Positions 1-10,066 of a stretch of DNA of 26,994 nucleotides are shown here, piece by piece. Numbering within the stretch: position 1 is the stretch's first letter; every line of letters begins with the position of its first letter. Source of the stretch: a virus. Made by a program: the position numbers and the translations under genes. The notes beneath the pieces are model-generated. The model was not told where the DNA came from. It searched no databases and worked only from the letters and a program-made list of their open reading frames with translations. The stretch is from IMG/VR virus record IMGVR_UViG_3300017717_000057, positions 1 through 26,994 of that record. One strand, 5' to 3'.

Positions 1-912
1 AGAAGACGCTACTCTGTATCGAGCCGCAAAGTCATTTATCCCTGATACATTAGATGCTACCGTATTTACGTTAGAAATATCAGTAGCCACAGTTGATATG
101 TTTGATATAACACCTGATGCGTTGAGTGCCGCCATGTGACCTACAACAGTAGAGGTTCCTAAATTACCCATTGCTGTTACGTTTGCAGATGTTCCAAGAA
201 AACCCATGTCTTCTACAATAGCAGACGTGCCAAGCAAAGCCATGTCAGCTATAACTGTACTTGTTCCAAGTAAAGCCATTGCGCTTATGTTAGAGCTTGT
301 ACCTAGCAATCCCATATCTTCTATAACTGCTGTTGTTGCAAGCAATCCCATGTCTTCTACTACTGCTGAAGTTCCTAATAGGTTTATAGATGTTGCTACA
401 TTAGCTACACTCTGAACAGCAGTAATAGTTGGTCCAGCTTCTGGCACACCAGTTGTAGCATTGAACGCAAGAACTGTACCTTTTCGTGTATCTTTAAGAG
501 GCAATGTTGTTGTAACAGCATCATCAGATTCCTGTAATCTTAATCCTCTATCGGCAGTATCATCCACATCAGCGTGAATTGCTATGATTCTATCCAGTTC
601 TGTATTCAGAGAAGAAATATTAAAAGCACCAGAAGTAGGAAAGTCAGTAGTTCTCTCGAGTGCTATTGCTCTTACAATGATAACTGTCGAACCACCACTT
701 GCTCCAGTCACACTCATTGTTACTGTCCCAGTTGAGCCATTACCCCCTGATACGGTGTAGTGAGTGGTTATTGTTTTGAGTGTATTATCTACAAAAACTC
801 TTAGGTCTGCATCTGCAAAGAACTCAAAGTTAACTGTAAACGATGTCTGCGTTGCACCCTCAGATACAGCATACGATACTCTCGGTGTATTATTTGAAAC
901 TGATATTGTCAT
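1..912 (-). CDS. Tail fibre protein, N-terminal part (runs off left edge)
   Basis: Open from ATG at 912 to the window edge with no stop, giving 304 residues of a longer protein. The first ~130 residues resemble the N-terminal tail-attachment domain of T7 gp17-type fibres (start MTISVSNNTPRVSYAV, then a FADADLRVFVDN-like stretch). About residues 170-270 form a tandem array of roughly seven 12-aa units of the type GLLGTSxVIxDM. An NVNTVASNVSGI segment and AARYRVASS follow, which in marine phage fibres usually precede the shaft. The gene begins 3 nt after the stop of the 1164-aa ejection protein and is the last gene seen of the late operon. The receptor-binding end lies outside the window. Fibre assignment is confident; host specificity cannot be read. 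Confidence 0.85.
   Translation of the reverse strand, partial: MTISVSNNTPRVSYAVSEGATQTSFTVNFEFFADADLRVFVDNTLKTITTHYTVSGGNGSTGTVTMSVTGASGGSTVIIVRAIALERTTDFPTSGAFNISSLNTELDRIIAIHADVDDTADRGLRLQESDDAVTTTLPLKDTRKGTVLAFNATTGVPEAGPTITAVQSVANVATSINLLGTSAVVEDMGLLATTAVIEDMGLLGTSSNISAMALLGTSTVIADMALLGTSAIVEDMGFLGTSANVTAMGNLGTSTVVGHMAALNASGVISNISTVATDISNVNTVASNVSGINDFAARYRVASS
105..395 (-). repeat. 36-bp tandem repeats inside tail fibre gene
   Basis: Imperfect 36-bp units encode 12-residue repeats with an LGTS core and a DM or AM end. About seven units can be followed in a row, and the ATGG of each unit recurs at 36-nt spacing. Units differ by several substitutions, so this is an old protein-level repeat, probably a coiled or beta-structured fibre segment, and not recent slippage. 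Confidence 0.8.
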
Positions 913-915
913 GTT

Positions 916-3900
916 TTACCCCAATCTTCCAGCAATACCTCGGCTCATGTCGTTTACAAAGTCTCTAAGAAACCATAACCTAGCTCCAGGTAAATTGCTA
1001 ATAAATTCTTTTGCACCCTCTCCGTAGTTACCAGAGAGAAATGTTCCCATCGATGTTACTAAGTCAGAAGTAATGCTAACTCCACTCCCACCAAGACCAG
1101 CAACAGCATCGAGTGTGCTTTCCTTTTGCGGAAACTTAGGACTAATCATACCCATACCAATGTCAGGTCCACCAAGAGCCATTGACGTATGCATCGCAGT
1201 ATAAAAAGTATCAGAGTATAAGGCGGCAAGACCAGACATATCAAATGCTCTAGCCATTTTATCTTCAAGAGTCATCTGTTCGAGAACAAAAGGATTGCTT
1301 CGATACTTAAGTTGCATACCCATATACGCTAATCCCATTGCCGCAACAATACCGGTCAATCTATTTGTTACTTGGTCTTGAGCGTACAGCGTTGTTATCT
1401 TGTTTAGAGCGGCGAAAGAATAAGAATAAAACTGAAAGGGTAAACCAAGCATTGCATTTTCAACTCGAGCATAGCCTCTTATCCTCTTGTCTTCAGTAAG
1501 TCTCATCAACCTACCAATAGCCATAGGAACATAAAAGACTCCATCAACAGCGATTGGCTTGTCTGCTGGTGAACCCATAAGAACTGTATTTTTTACAGTT
1601 GCATTTAGTGTTCTTCTAAATATTTGCGTAGCTTCTGGGTCATCCCATGCTTCTGAATTAGCAAGATAAAAACCATCAGAGTCTTCGATGAATTCTTTTT
1701 TACGCATGTTGTTAATTTTTGTTGCATCTTTTTTGTTGATTCCATTTTTTAACAACCACTTTATTTCTTTATCGCCAGCAGTACCATTAGCCATTTTAAT
1801 AGAGTAGTCAATAATAGTGTGGCTGTTTGCCATAGAAGAAAACATTTTAAATGTACGAGTCATTGGACCCAGCAAGTTAAGCTGGAAAAAAGTATTCTTA
1901 GCTTTTGATGTCCATGTACTTTGAAAAGGATTATTAAGCATGTCTTCCATAAGACGCAAGTGTACATCACCCTTTAATATCTCCAGCATTTCTCCAGCAA
2001 GACGAGCTTCCATAGCGTTCATTCTTACCTTTTCATTATCAAGAACACGAATAACTTGACTAAACAATGGCTTTAAATCATTTGTCATCATTACAACGGC
2101 GGCATCAGGAAGAGTAGAAAACCCAGCACTACCAAGATAATTCAGAGTAGCAAGGTCTTTCATTACAGTTGCAATTCTTAGATTCAGAGCTTCTGGGTTC
2201 TGTAAAACTACGCCAGCAACTCTATCATAGCTGTGTAAAAAATCTCTACGAAGTTTATTAGCTGATTTCTTGCTTACTCCTCGAGCAAGCTCTTTTGAAA
2301 TAATATCACTTATAGCTATCTCTGGGTCTTCAAAATCAAACGCTTTATAAAACTCATACTGTGATGCAGTCCTGTTTGTGTATGCCATCATTACTTGCAC
2401 AGGATTTGTTATAATAAAATCTTGCACAATCTCATTTGGCACATCAATGTTTCTATGTTTAAAATGCTTTGACTTACCAAACCCATAGGACATTGTTTGA
2501 AATGGGTCGCCTTCACCAAGTATAGCTTCAATAGCTTCATCAGCCCTCTTCTCTATGTCGGATTCATTAACAGCAAGTTTAACATATTCCTTATTCATAA
2601 AAGTTTTTGCTTCTGTACCAGTTAATTCTTCACGACTTACTTTCTTTCCGTCTTTAGCATAACGTTTAACATAGGAAATTTGCTCTGGGTTCTTACGAAA
2701 CTCATTCATAAGTATCTGCTTAAAAGACTGACGTTGTTCTTTAATTCTATTTTTATTCCAGAATCTAGGGAAAAAACTGTCTTCACCAGCTTGTGATTTA
2801 TACGTTGCCTCACTTGGAGTAACTTCAAGAGCACTCTCATTCTTTTGTATTTCTTTCGATAACTTATCTTTTTGAAAATTAAGTTCTTCTATTAGGTCTT
2901 TGTTGCTACCAGCTTTTTCTAATCGTTGATTTATTTTAAAAATTCTATCTGCCGCCGTTTGGTTTCTAGCTATAAGATTTTCTTTTGTAGCAAGATGTCC
3001 AGTCTTTTTAAGCCTATCCTCCCATGTTTGGAAAAACTCGTTCCAACTTCTTACAGCTTTTTGCTCAAGCTCTGTCATAGCTAAACCCTTTGGGTCTTTT
3101 AAACTTTTCTTCCAAGTTTCTTCAAGCCATGTTTCGAAACCTTTACGTCTAAATAGATAATCAAACTTAGCCTCAACTGGTTTACCCTTACCAGTTATCT
3201 GCCCATAGATATCTAACAGTTCATCATAACGTCTTACCCATTCGCCTTCATAAGCTGATGCATTTATATAAACACTATCAGGAGCTTTTGCTCCGTTCTG
3301 CTGTGCTTGGAGAGCAGTTCCATGGTCACCAATCAATCGTATCATTGCTAGTTTTGCATCTTGTGAATATTCTTTTGACTGGAGAACACGCTTATATGGA
3401 TTAGTAACACCTTTATATAACCAACTTTTTGTAAAAAGATTTTCCATAAGATTGAAATTATCTTTCATATCTCCATTTTTATTCTCAAGAGTTCTTAATT
3501 GTTTCTCACCTTCAAAGTATTTATTCATAGCTTTAATATTATCTTGTGTAAGATTGCCTCTTAATTGACTATCTGAGTACATCTTTTTGCCTTCAGAATT
3601 AACTCGATTTTGTAGAAAATCTACAGCACCATTTGGATTTGTTAACTTATCAACATCAGCATCAGACAACTCATCCATTCTTAAATTAAAAAACTCAGGT
3701 GTAGTTTGCCTTTGCTTACGTTGACCAACCAATGCCATTTGTTCAGCATCAACAGAGTTGGTTACTCTTGCCATCTCAGATATTTCTTGTTGTGTTTTAA
3801 ACATTGCATTAACGCGTACATTACCAGCTACAGCAGTAAGACCACCAAGAGTACCACCTACAAAAAAACCAGCACCAAGATTCAAAGCTGACTCACCATA

Positions 3901-4410
3901 GGTTGCTGTTGGGTCAAATAGCTGGCGACCAACCTCGAGTGGAGCTTGAAGTGCAGTAACACCAAGACCAACTCTTAAAGCAGATTTAGCTACACCAAAC
4001 GCTGGACCTCCAAACGGCAAAGCAATTAAGTTAAGTGGGTCAAAGATACCAGTTGTAAACTGAGCAAACAAACTTGAGTTAGCAAGTATTTGTCTTCGCC
4101 TTTTCATAGCATCTACTTGTGACTTCAAATCATTTAGATGATTTATATTTTTGGCATCTTTAAAAGAATTATAGTATTGCTCATATTGACTTCCTTTAAT
4201 CTCTTCCATGACATTCAGAGAATCATCATAAGCAACATCTCCATATCTTGATTCAATGTATGCTGCATTAAGAAATGATTGATAGTTGTATCCTATTTGT
4301 GCGTGTAGAGTTTCTGTCCAAGTTGGAGAAGAAAGAACTGGGTCAACTCTTTGTGTATTAAATTGATACTCAGGTTCATGAGCGTATATTCTTCCTTCTA
4401 GTTGTCTCAT
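916..4410 (-). CDS. Internal virion (ejection) protein, T7 gp16-like
   Basis: A 1164-aa protein in the position of T7 gp16: after the gp15-like protein and directly before the tail fibre. In T7 this protein is part of the ejected core that forms the trans-envelope DNA channel. Hydrophobic Gly/Ala-rich stretches lie near residues 115-200 (FDPLNLIALPFGG, LNLGAGFFVGGTLGGL). The C-terminal ~120 residues are rich in Met/Gly/Ser (GGPDIGMGMISPKFP) and end in a DFVNDMSRGIAGRLG-type tail. T7 gp16 carries an N-terminal lytic transglycosylase domain. I see no such domain here, since the protein starts straight with a soluble region. The start overlaps the upstream stop as ATGA. Identification rests on length, order and overall style. 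Confidence 0.75.
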   Translation of the reverse strand: MRQLEGRIYAHEPEYQFNTQRVDPVLSSPTWTETLHAQIGYNYQSFLNAAYIESRYGDVAYDDSLNVMEEIKGSQYEQYYNSFKDAKNINHLNDLKSQVDAMKRRRQILANSSLFAQFTTGIFDPLNLIALPFGGPAFGVAKSALRVGLGVTALQAPLEVGRQLFDPTATYGESALNLGAGFFVGGTLGGLTAVAGNVRVNAMFKTQQEISEMARVTNSVDAEQMALVGQRKQRQTTPEFFNLRMDELSDADVDKLTNPNGAVDFLQNRVNSEGKKMYSDSQLRGNLTQDNIKAMNKYFEGEKQLRTLENKNGDMKDNFNLMENLFTKSWLYKGVTNPYKRVLQSKEYSQDAKLAMIRLIGDHGTALQAQQNGAKAPDSVYINASAYEGEWVRRYDELLDIYGQITGKGKPVEAKFDYLFRRKGFETWLEETWKKSLKDPKGLAMTELEQKAVRSWNEFFQTWEDRLKKTGHLATKENLIARNQTAADRIFKINQRLEKAGSNKDLIEELNFQKDKLSKEIQKNESALEVTPSEATYKSQAGEDSFFPRFWNKNRIKEQRQSFKQILMNEFRKNPEQISYVKRYAKDGKKVSREELTGTEAKTFMNKEYVKLAVNESDIEKRADEAIEAILGEGDPFQTMSYGFGKSKHFKHRNIDVPNEIVQDFIITNPVQVMMAYTNRTASQYEFYKAFDFEDPEIAISDIISKELARGVSKKSANKLRRDFLHSYDRVAGVVLQNPEALNLRIATVMKDLATLNYLGSAGFSTLPDAAVVMMTNDLKPLFSQVIRVLDNEKVRMNAMEARLAGEMLEILKGDVHLRLMEDMLNNPFQSTWTSKAKNTFFQLNLLGPMTRTFKMFSSMANSHTIIDYSIKMANGTAGDKEIKWLLKNGINKKDATKINNMRKKEFIEDSDGFYLANSEAWDDPEATQIFRRTLNATVKNTVLMGSPADKPIAVDGVFYVPMAIGRLMRLTEDKRIRGYARVENAMLGLPFQFYSYSFAALNKITTLYAQDQVTNRLTGIVAAMGLAYMGMQLKYRSNPFVLEQMTLEDKMARAFDMSGLAALYSDTFYTAMHTSMALGGPDIGMGMISPKFPQKESTLDAVAGLGGSGVSITSDLVTSMGTFLSGNYGEGAKEFISNLPGARLWFLRDFVNDMSRGIAGRLG

Positions 4411-7352
4411 TTATCTTCTTTCTTGAGAAACTCACCAGTATCTTGCCAATGCCTAAACTCTTCAAAAGATACTGTAGCTAATTCTTTATCGCTTGCTATA
4501 AAACTAAGCTCACTAGATATACCTTCAGTTAGAAAGAAAGTTACATTATGCTTTTTAATCTCAGAATATTCATCAGTCGATGTAAATTGTTGAGGAACTA
4601 ACCATGCTTTTTTTGCACCAGTTGTATCAAGTTGAGGACTGCCACCAGCAACCTGAGATATAGCTGACACGATTCCAATAACACTTCTTGAAATTGCATC
4701 ACCGCCACGACCACCAGCTCCTTGAATACCATCTCTGTTTCCCCCTCGAATATCATACTGACCATAAGTCTCTAACTTTTCTTGCACATACTCTAACCAA
4801 GATTCTTTTGTTTCGTCGTTAGGAAATATTCTATTAAGAGCCATAGATGAACGCACCTGTCCATCTATAGAAACAGCAACAGGGTCAATAACATAATCCT
4901 CTGTTGGACCGAAAAAAGTATCCATAGTTGAAACTGCATACCTTGTTATATCTTTGATGTTTATATCGGCATTTTTATTTTGAAAAATGTAGTGAGGAAC
5001 AGCTTTCATAAGCAATTCGTGAAACATACTGCCGTTACCTCCAGCGGCAATAACAACATCTTCTGATGCAATTTCATCTCGTATTTTCTTTACTGCATCT
5101 GCATAAGAATCAACATCCTTAGTAAAAGTAGAGCTGTTTACTACTTCTTTTAATTTATCTTTATATGACTGACTGTTAACATACTCTCTTTGATTCTGTA
5201 ATACTCTAGCAATATTCATAGTGCCACCAGTAATCTGACTTATCTTATAGGCTTCTTGGATATCTAATACAGCTCCATGAAGTTCTTTATCGACTCTAAA
5301 TACATTGTATGGTCTATATCTTATTGCTCCCTCGTTTGTTTTTTCAGCAATAAGAGTTGTTCCTTTGACTATATAATCAAGAAACATTTGTGCTGGAGGC
5401 CCAGTTATCAAACCATCTCGCACTTGAAATATAAGTTCTTTTGTTTCTTGTGATACAATCCCATTCTTTTGTAGAAGGTTAGTAAACACTTTTTGTATTT
5501 CGCTGTTAGGTTCTGCAAACTCTTTACTCATCAATATTTGCTTTACGCTTTTACCTTGTAATCCTGGAATATTACTTGCAACAGCAAGAATAAACTCATC
5601 TGCCGCTTTGCTGTTTGCTGGGCTGTTTGTCATAAACACACCTGAAGTAACATTATTAGCAAATGTTTCAGCTTTTCTTTGAGCAACCAGCTCACCAGCT
5701 ATTTGATTTGCATTATTTATTTCAGCTTTTATATGAGTGGCGATTGCTTTTCGTGTACTTAAAGCAAGGTTTGTCTGACCACCCTCTGATATTTCCTGAC
5801 CTCCAGCTCCAACTGCTCTTCCTTTTGTTAGAGAAGGAACAATAGTTTCAACTGCTTTTTTTTGTTTAGGAGAAAAGTCTTTATATCCTCTTATCTTAGC
5901 AACATCAAAAGGTTTTCCTTGTGCTATGTTATTAGTCATTGCAGACACAATATCTCTTAGCTTTACTGAGTCGAGTTGATTGTTGTTAGTAAAAGAATTT
6001 ATAAGCTCAGAAGATACTGATTGAGCTATCATTGACCTAACTTGACCTTCAACTTGACGTAACTCAGGATTAGTAAGAATAGTTTTCTTTGCTTTCTGTG
6101 TTTTACCATCAACTTCTTTTTCAATAATCGTATTTGCTTCTTTTTTTATTTTTGCTAGCTCGGTTAATCCATACTCTATTTTTCCTTCAAGAGTTGGAAT
6201 AGAAGCAATCTCTGACGCAAACGTTGCATTTTTAGAACCACCTTCGCCATAATCAAACAAATCCATTTTTCTATCAAAGGCTTCTCCTTCTATAGCATTG
6301 CTTATTTCTGCTTGATTTAGTCGGCTCTGTTGATTTACATAACTTTGAATTTGACTTTCATTTGCTATTAAAGTTTTAAGAGATGAATAAAGATTACTTC
6401 TACCTTCTGGGTCAGCAACAACGTGCTTCATCATTTTCCCAATAATTTTTTTATCATCATCCTTTATGTTTTCAATAGAATTTATACCAGCACCATTTGC
6501 TACTTGTGCCATCCTCATAACAACTTTTAAATCTTCAGGAGCGTATTTCCTCATGACTGATTTAATTCTTGCAATACCTAGCTCTGATGCATGATGTACT
6601 TTAAATTGATTAGCACTTCGCGTTTTACCACCACTAAAAGTATTACTATTATTTTTTGTTTGATGAAGAGACTTTAGTTTATCAGTAGTTGGGTTAAGAG
6701 CTTCAGCTATCATTTTGTCAGCAGTCTTTTGGTCAGAGACTGTTTCCATAATGCTTCGTTCATTGTTTAAATAGTTCTGTGTAATAACTTGGTCATTTTG
6801 CAAACTGATAGATATTTGATTATTTGCTTGTCTAATCAGTAATGTATTCCGAACCCCAGAAGTAAATTGAGTTCCATAAGAAAGAATTTTATTCTTATAT
6901 TTTCCTTCATACTTCGATGCAAGTTCATCTGTAAACTCCTCGAGCATTGCACTTGCTTTGCCTGGATTGAGTGGAAACTTAGCTTGAGCATTTGCTCCTT
7001 GCTCACGAAACTTTGTTTCAAGAATAATACCAAATCTTTTGGAGGCTTCAGACTTAATAGCTTCTTGTGCTATCATGCCGTATCCTTTAGTTGGTAAATT
7101 CGCTAGAAGCTCACTCATTACATTTTTTGCTTGACCAGTCTCAGGGTCGATACCGAATAACTCATCATCACTTTTGCTTGAAATATAATCACGACCACGC
7201 TCTTCAGCTTTATCTGCCGCCATCTTAAATGCCTCATTAGACATTTTATTTACAGCACCTGATATTTGACCGAGAGAATTAGCGACACTCATGTCAGCTC
7301 GGATGACTCCTATCTCACCACTTCTTACTTGTCTTTTATATCTTGCAACCAT
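4407..7352 (-). CDS. Internal virion (ejection) protein, T7 gp15-like
   Basis: A 981-aa, largely helical protein between the gp14-like and gp16-like genes. By position it is the middle component of the internal core that is ejected into the cell and lines the DNA-entry channel. It begins with a basic segment (MVARYKRQVRSGE) followed by long amphipathic helices with many Lys, Glu and Asn and few cysteines. No enzymatic motif is visible. The start ATG at 7352 lies 6 nt past the upstream TAG, with a short AGGT as possible ribosome site. The stop overlaps the next gene by ATGA. Function comes from gene order and size (T7 gp15 is about 750 aa), so the call is positional. Confidence 0.7.
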   Translation of the reverse strand: MVARYKRQVRSGEIGVIRADMSVANSLGQISGAVNKMSNEAFKMAADKAEERGRDYISSKSDDELFGIDPETGQAKNVMSELLANLPTKGYGMIAQEAIKSEASKRFGIILETKFREQGANAQAKFPLNPGKASAMLEEFTDELASKYEGKYKNKILSYGTQFTSGVRNTLLIRQANNQISISLQNDQVITQNYLNNERSIMETVSDQKTADKMIAEALNPTTDKLKSLHQTKNNSNTFSGGKTRSANQFKVHHASELGIARIKSVMRKYAPEDLKVVMRMAQVANGAGINSIENIKDDDKKIIGKMMKHVVADPEGRSNLYSSLKTLIANESQIQSYVNQQSRLNQAEISNAIEGEAFDRKMDLFDYGEGGSKNATFASEIASIPTLEGKIEYGLTELAKIKKEANTIIEKEVDGKTQKAKKTILTNPELRQVEGQVRSMIAQSVSSELINSFTNNNQLDSVKLRDIVSAMTNNIAQGKPFDVAKIRGYKDFSPKQKKAVETIVPSLTKGRAVGAGGQEISEGGQTNLALSTRKAIATHIKAEINNANQIAGELVAQRKAETFANNVTSGVFMTNSPANSKAADEFILAVASNIPGLQGKSVKQILMSKEFAEPNSEIQKVFTNLLQKNGIVSQETKELIFQVRDGLITGPPAQMFLDYIVKGTTLIAEKTNEGAIRYRPYNVFRVDKELHGAVLDIQEAYKISQITGGTMNIARVLQNQREYVNSQSYKDKLKEVVNSSTFTKDVDSYADAVKKIRDEIASEDVVIAAGGNGSMFHELLMKAVPHYIFQNKNADINIKDITRYAVSTMDTFFGPTEDYVIDPVAVSIDGQVRSSMALNRIFPNDETKESWLEYVQEKLETYGQYDIRGGNRDGIQGAGGRGGDAISRSVIGIVSAISQVAGGSPQLDTTGAKKAWLVPQQFTSTDEYSEIKKHNVTFFLTEGISSELSFIASDKELATVSFEEFRHWQDTGEFLKKEDK

Positions 7353-7358
7353 AATAAC

Positions 7359-7802
7359 CTACATGCTTCTGTAAAAATCACCAGCTCCACCAACAACTGT
7401 ACTCAATGCTGTCATCTGAGATGCTCTAAGTGCGGCATCACCAGCTCGTAAAGCTCCAAGTCTTCTAAGTCGTAGCTGTTCCATTTGTGCAAGACCTTGA
7501 AAGTCCATTCTCTTTATATCAGAACTAGCTAATGACTTTTGAGAATCCTTAAATGCTTTCAATGACCTATCATCATCTCTATTCATAAATGCAAATTGTG
7601 CTTCGTTTACTTCTTCTGCTTCATCTAACTGGTCAAGAATATCATTATGGGCTTCCATAGTTTGTATCTTACGCTGGAATCTTTCTTGCTCAAGCTGTGC
7701 CGCTTCCATTTCTTTCTGTCGCTTTTGTTCTTTCCCTTGTGCAATAGTTGCACTTGCACTTAAAAGAGAACCAGCGAAACCTAGTATTGAAAATGGGTCC
7801 AT
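7359..7802 (-). CDS. Internal virion protein, T7 gp14-like
   Basis: A 147-aa protein starting with a hydrophobic helix (residues ~3-25, ILGFAGSLLSASATIAQG). A long, highly charged coiled-coil-like segment follows (KEQKRQKEMEAAQLEQERFQ), and the protein ends with an Ala/Gly-rich tail. This is the usual build of gp14-type proteins, which insert into the outer membrane during DNA ejection. It sits directly after tail tubular protein B, with TAATG overlap, and before the gp15-like gene, the conserved podovirus order. Assignment is from this order and architecture; sequence identity to T7 gp14 is not evident by eye. Confidence 0.7.
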   Translation of the reverse strand: MDPFSILGFAGSLLSASATIAQGKEQKRQKEMEAAQLEQERFQRKIQTMEAHNDILDQLDEAEEVNEAQFAFMNRDDDRSLKAFKDSQKSLASSDIKRMDFQGLAQMEQLRLRRLGALRAGDAALRASQMTALSTVVGGAGDFYRSM

Positions 7803-10066
7803 TAGAATGTTACCTCTGCTATCAATGAGTTGACTTGTAATGACAATGGAGCTGACTGACTAATTGTTACTTGTGGGTCTTTTGAAAATCCAAGTAATCT
7901 AAATTCTTTTTTGCCAGTAACAGCTGTTCTTGCCAAACTTAAATCATCAGTAACCTGACGAATAATAAGATTATTATTATTTACAGATACCGATAATGTA
8001 TTAGATAAATCTAATATAACTTTGTTCATACTTCTTGGTTCTCCAGTCATTGGACCTGATTGAGACATAGTATCTATTGGGTTTGTTGTAAGAGTAACAT
8101 CAAACTTAAATCCTATTTCCACTGATGAAAGACTATTGTCCACAGCCGATACATCGATGTTCCCACTACCCACAGTAAACTGACCAAGATAATGAGTGCC
8201 AGAGACCACATCGAGGACTGCACCGTTAGCAAAATCAGAGCTGACATCGAAGACTCCGCTAGAGCCAGAATATGTTTTAGCCATATCAGTATTAAAGCTA
8301 CTGTCAAACTCACAGAGAATATATTTATTTGCACCATCCCCTTTATCAAACTTAACTACAGCATACACTCTTGTATCAACTGTGCAAATAGAATGAAATG
8401 TTCCTTGACTTGTAAACTGCGTCCAGCCAAATCGTTGCTCACCTCTATTTGAATTGAATACACCAAGAGTTCCATTTGCATCTACAAGAAAGTAGTAGCT
8501 TTCAGCTCGGTCGATACCACCAGCAAGAGTGCTGGCTTGTATTGGGTTTTGTATTAGATGAGAAGCAAGGCTTGATATAGGTTGTCCAGTATATGCGTTC
8601 TGTCCGTCATCAAACAGCATCTCTCTTACTATTTCACCAGAACCCTGAATATAAACAGTTGCACCATCAAACACATAAGGTCTTACAAAAGATGCACCAA
8701 AAGGTGTTTGTCTTTTTATTGTAGCATTTGTAGGGGTTGTAGGCTTTTCAACAAAAGCTGGCACAATAAATTCATCAGTAGATGTAAACGCTTGCAAATC
8801 TCTATTCGATACAAGATGTTTGATTGTATTTACTTCTCCTATTGCCGCACGAATATCAATAGAATCATTGTCACTTGCGTCACCAATATCAAAGTTAAAA
8901 AACTGATTCGACTTACTCGCCCATAATCCATCAGGTTGAGATATAGTCCCAGCATACCACAATCTATTCTGATGAAAAGTAACAGCTCCAGGGAATCCTC
9001 TTAATACAGAGTAAGATTGCTCAGACCAGTTCGTAGCTGGTGCATGAGTTTCAAGGAAGGGAGTACCACCACCAGCTACAGAATCATTCGCATTACCACC
9101 AGCATTAAAAGTAAAAGTATTATCATCAATTACTTCAGCAACAGTTCTTGCTCCATTTAAATTACTTGCAGAAATGCCACCGACTGTATTTGCATTTGCT
9201 ATTGTAAACGCATCACTTGCGGAGAATCCGTGATTGACTAGTGTCACCTCTACTGTAGCCACGCCGTTGTCCGTCCGAAAAGAATCAACCTTAAGTTTCT
9301 TCTTAAGAGTAGCTAAAGCATTTCCTGTTGCTTGGGTTGCTGACTGTACAGATGTAATTGTTATCTCTTGGTCATGATACTTAATTGTAAGACCAACATG
9401 TTTTGAGTCTGCATAGTTACCACCAGATTGTGAACCAGTTAAATCCCAATACGCTTCACTTGTTGTAAGAGTTATGCCATTACCAGAACTAGCTGATGGG
9501 TCGAGAGTAACTCCCAAGTCTTGAAACTGAAAGTATGGTTGATAAATCTTTGCACCAGCAGACTGCGTATCAAATGTCTTTGTCTCCATCTGAAATGATG
9601 TAAGACCAGTACGCACAAGTTTACGCACCATAAATGTTTGATGAGCAATAAACATAACATCACCAGCTTGAGCATAAGTAACTTCATGCATATTAAGATT
9701 GGTTATAGGTATGGTAGCACTGCTTGAATCTGCTGTAAGTGTAGTTGCAAGCGTAACATTGTTACTGGTATCTATTGAAAACACTCTTATCTTTTGATGC
9801 TCCAGAGAAACAATATAGCGTTCATCATCAGAAAATATAAATGGAACCAGCCTATGTTGCTGGACTTTAGCTGTATCTATAGATGTATCAAACTCATATA
9901 TCTTGGAAAGACCAGCACGTTTAATAACTCCACCTTCTGCTCGAAGAAAGAAGTTCTCAATCTTTTGAGCTGAGTTATTGTATACCCTTGTGTCTGTTCT
10001 TGATATCAAGCTGGGACTTACTTCACCAAACTGAAAGTTAGTTAGAGCTACTTTTGCTTTTTGCAT
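7802..10066 (-). CDS. Tail tubular protein B (T7 gp12-like nozzle)
   Basis: A 754-aa protein with the characteristic gp12-family start: FQFGEVSPSLISRTDTRVY, then a KIENFFLRAEGGVIKRAG segment (about residues 12-55). The middle is rich in Thr/Ser/Asn beta-structure and includes the RLWYAGT and SKSNQFFNFD-type motifs (about residues 365-395) seen in this family. Gp12 forms the tail nozzle below the gp11 ring. Length matches T7 gp12 (about 794 aa). Coupled to gp11 by TAATG and to the gp14-like gene by TAATG. Confidence 0.9.
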   Translation of the reverse strand: MQKAKVALTNFQFGEVSPSLISRTDTRVYNNSAQKIENFFLRAEGGVIKRAGLSKIYEFDTSIDTAKVQQHRLVPFIFSDDERYIVSLEHQKIRVFSIDTSNNVTLATTLTADSSSATIPITNLNMHEVTYAQAGDVMFIAHQTFMVRKLVRTGLTSFQMETKTFDTQSAGAKIYQPYFQFQDLGVTLDPSASSGNGITLTTSEAYWDLTGSQSGGNYADSKHVGLTIKYHDQEITITSVQSATQATGNALATLKKKLKVDSFRTDNGVATVEVTLVNHGFSASDAFTIANANTVGGISASNLNGARTVAEVIDDNTFTFNAGGNANDSVAGGGTPFLETHAPATNWSEQSYSVLRGFPGAVTFHQNRLWYAGTISQPDGLWASKSNQFFNFDIGDASDNDSIDIRAAIGEVNTIKHLVSNRDLQAFTSTDEFIVPAFVEKPTTPTNATIKRQTPFGASFVRPYVFDGATVYIQGSGEIVREMLFDDGQNAYTGQPISSLASHLIQNPIQASTLAGGIDRAESYYFLVDANGTLGVFNSNRGEQRFGWTQFTSQGTFHSICTVDTRVYAVVKFDKGDGANKYILCEFDSSFNTDMAKTYSGSSGVFDVSSDFANGAVLDVVSGTHYLGQFTVGSGNIDVSAVDNSLSSVEIGFKFDVTLTTNPIDTMSQSGPMTGEPRSMNKVILDLSNTLSVSVNNNNLIIRQVTDDLSLARTAVTGKKEFRLLGFSKDPQVTISQSAPLSLQVNSLIAEVTF

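Noticed and set aside
1-912. Diversity-generating retroelement or CRISPR-like array from the tail-fibre repeats
   Set aside because: Repeats are in-frame protein repeats without spacers, and there is no reverse transcriptase or template repeat in the window.
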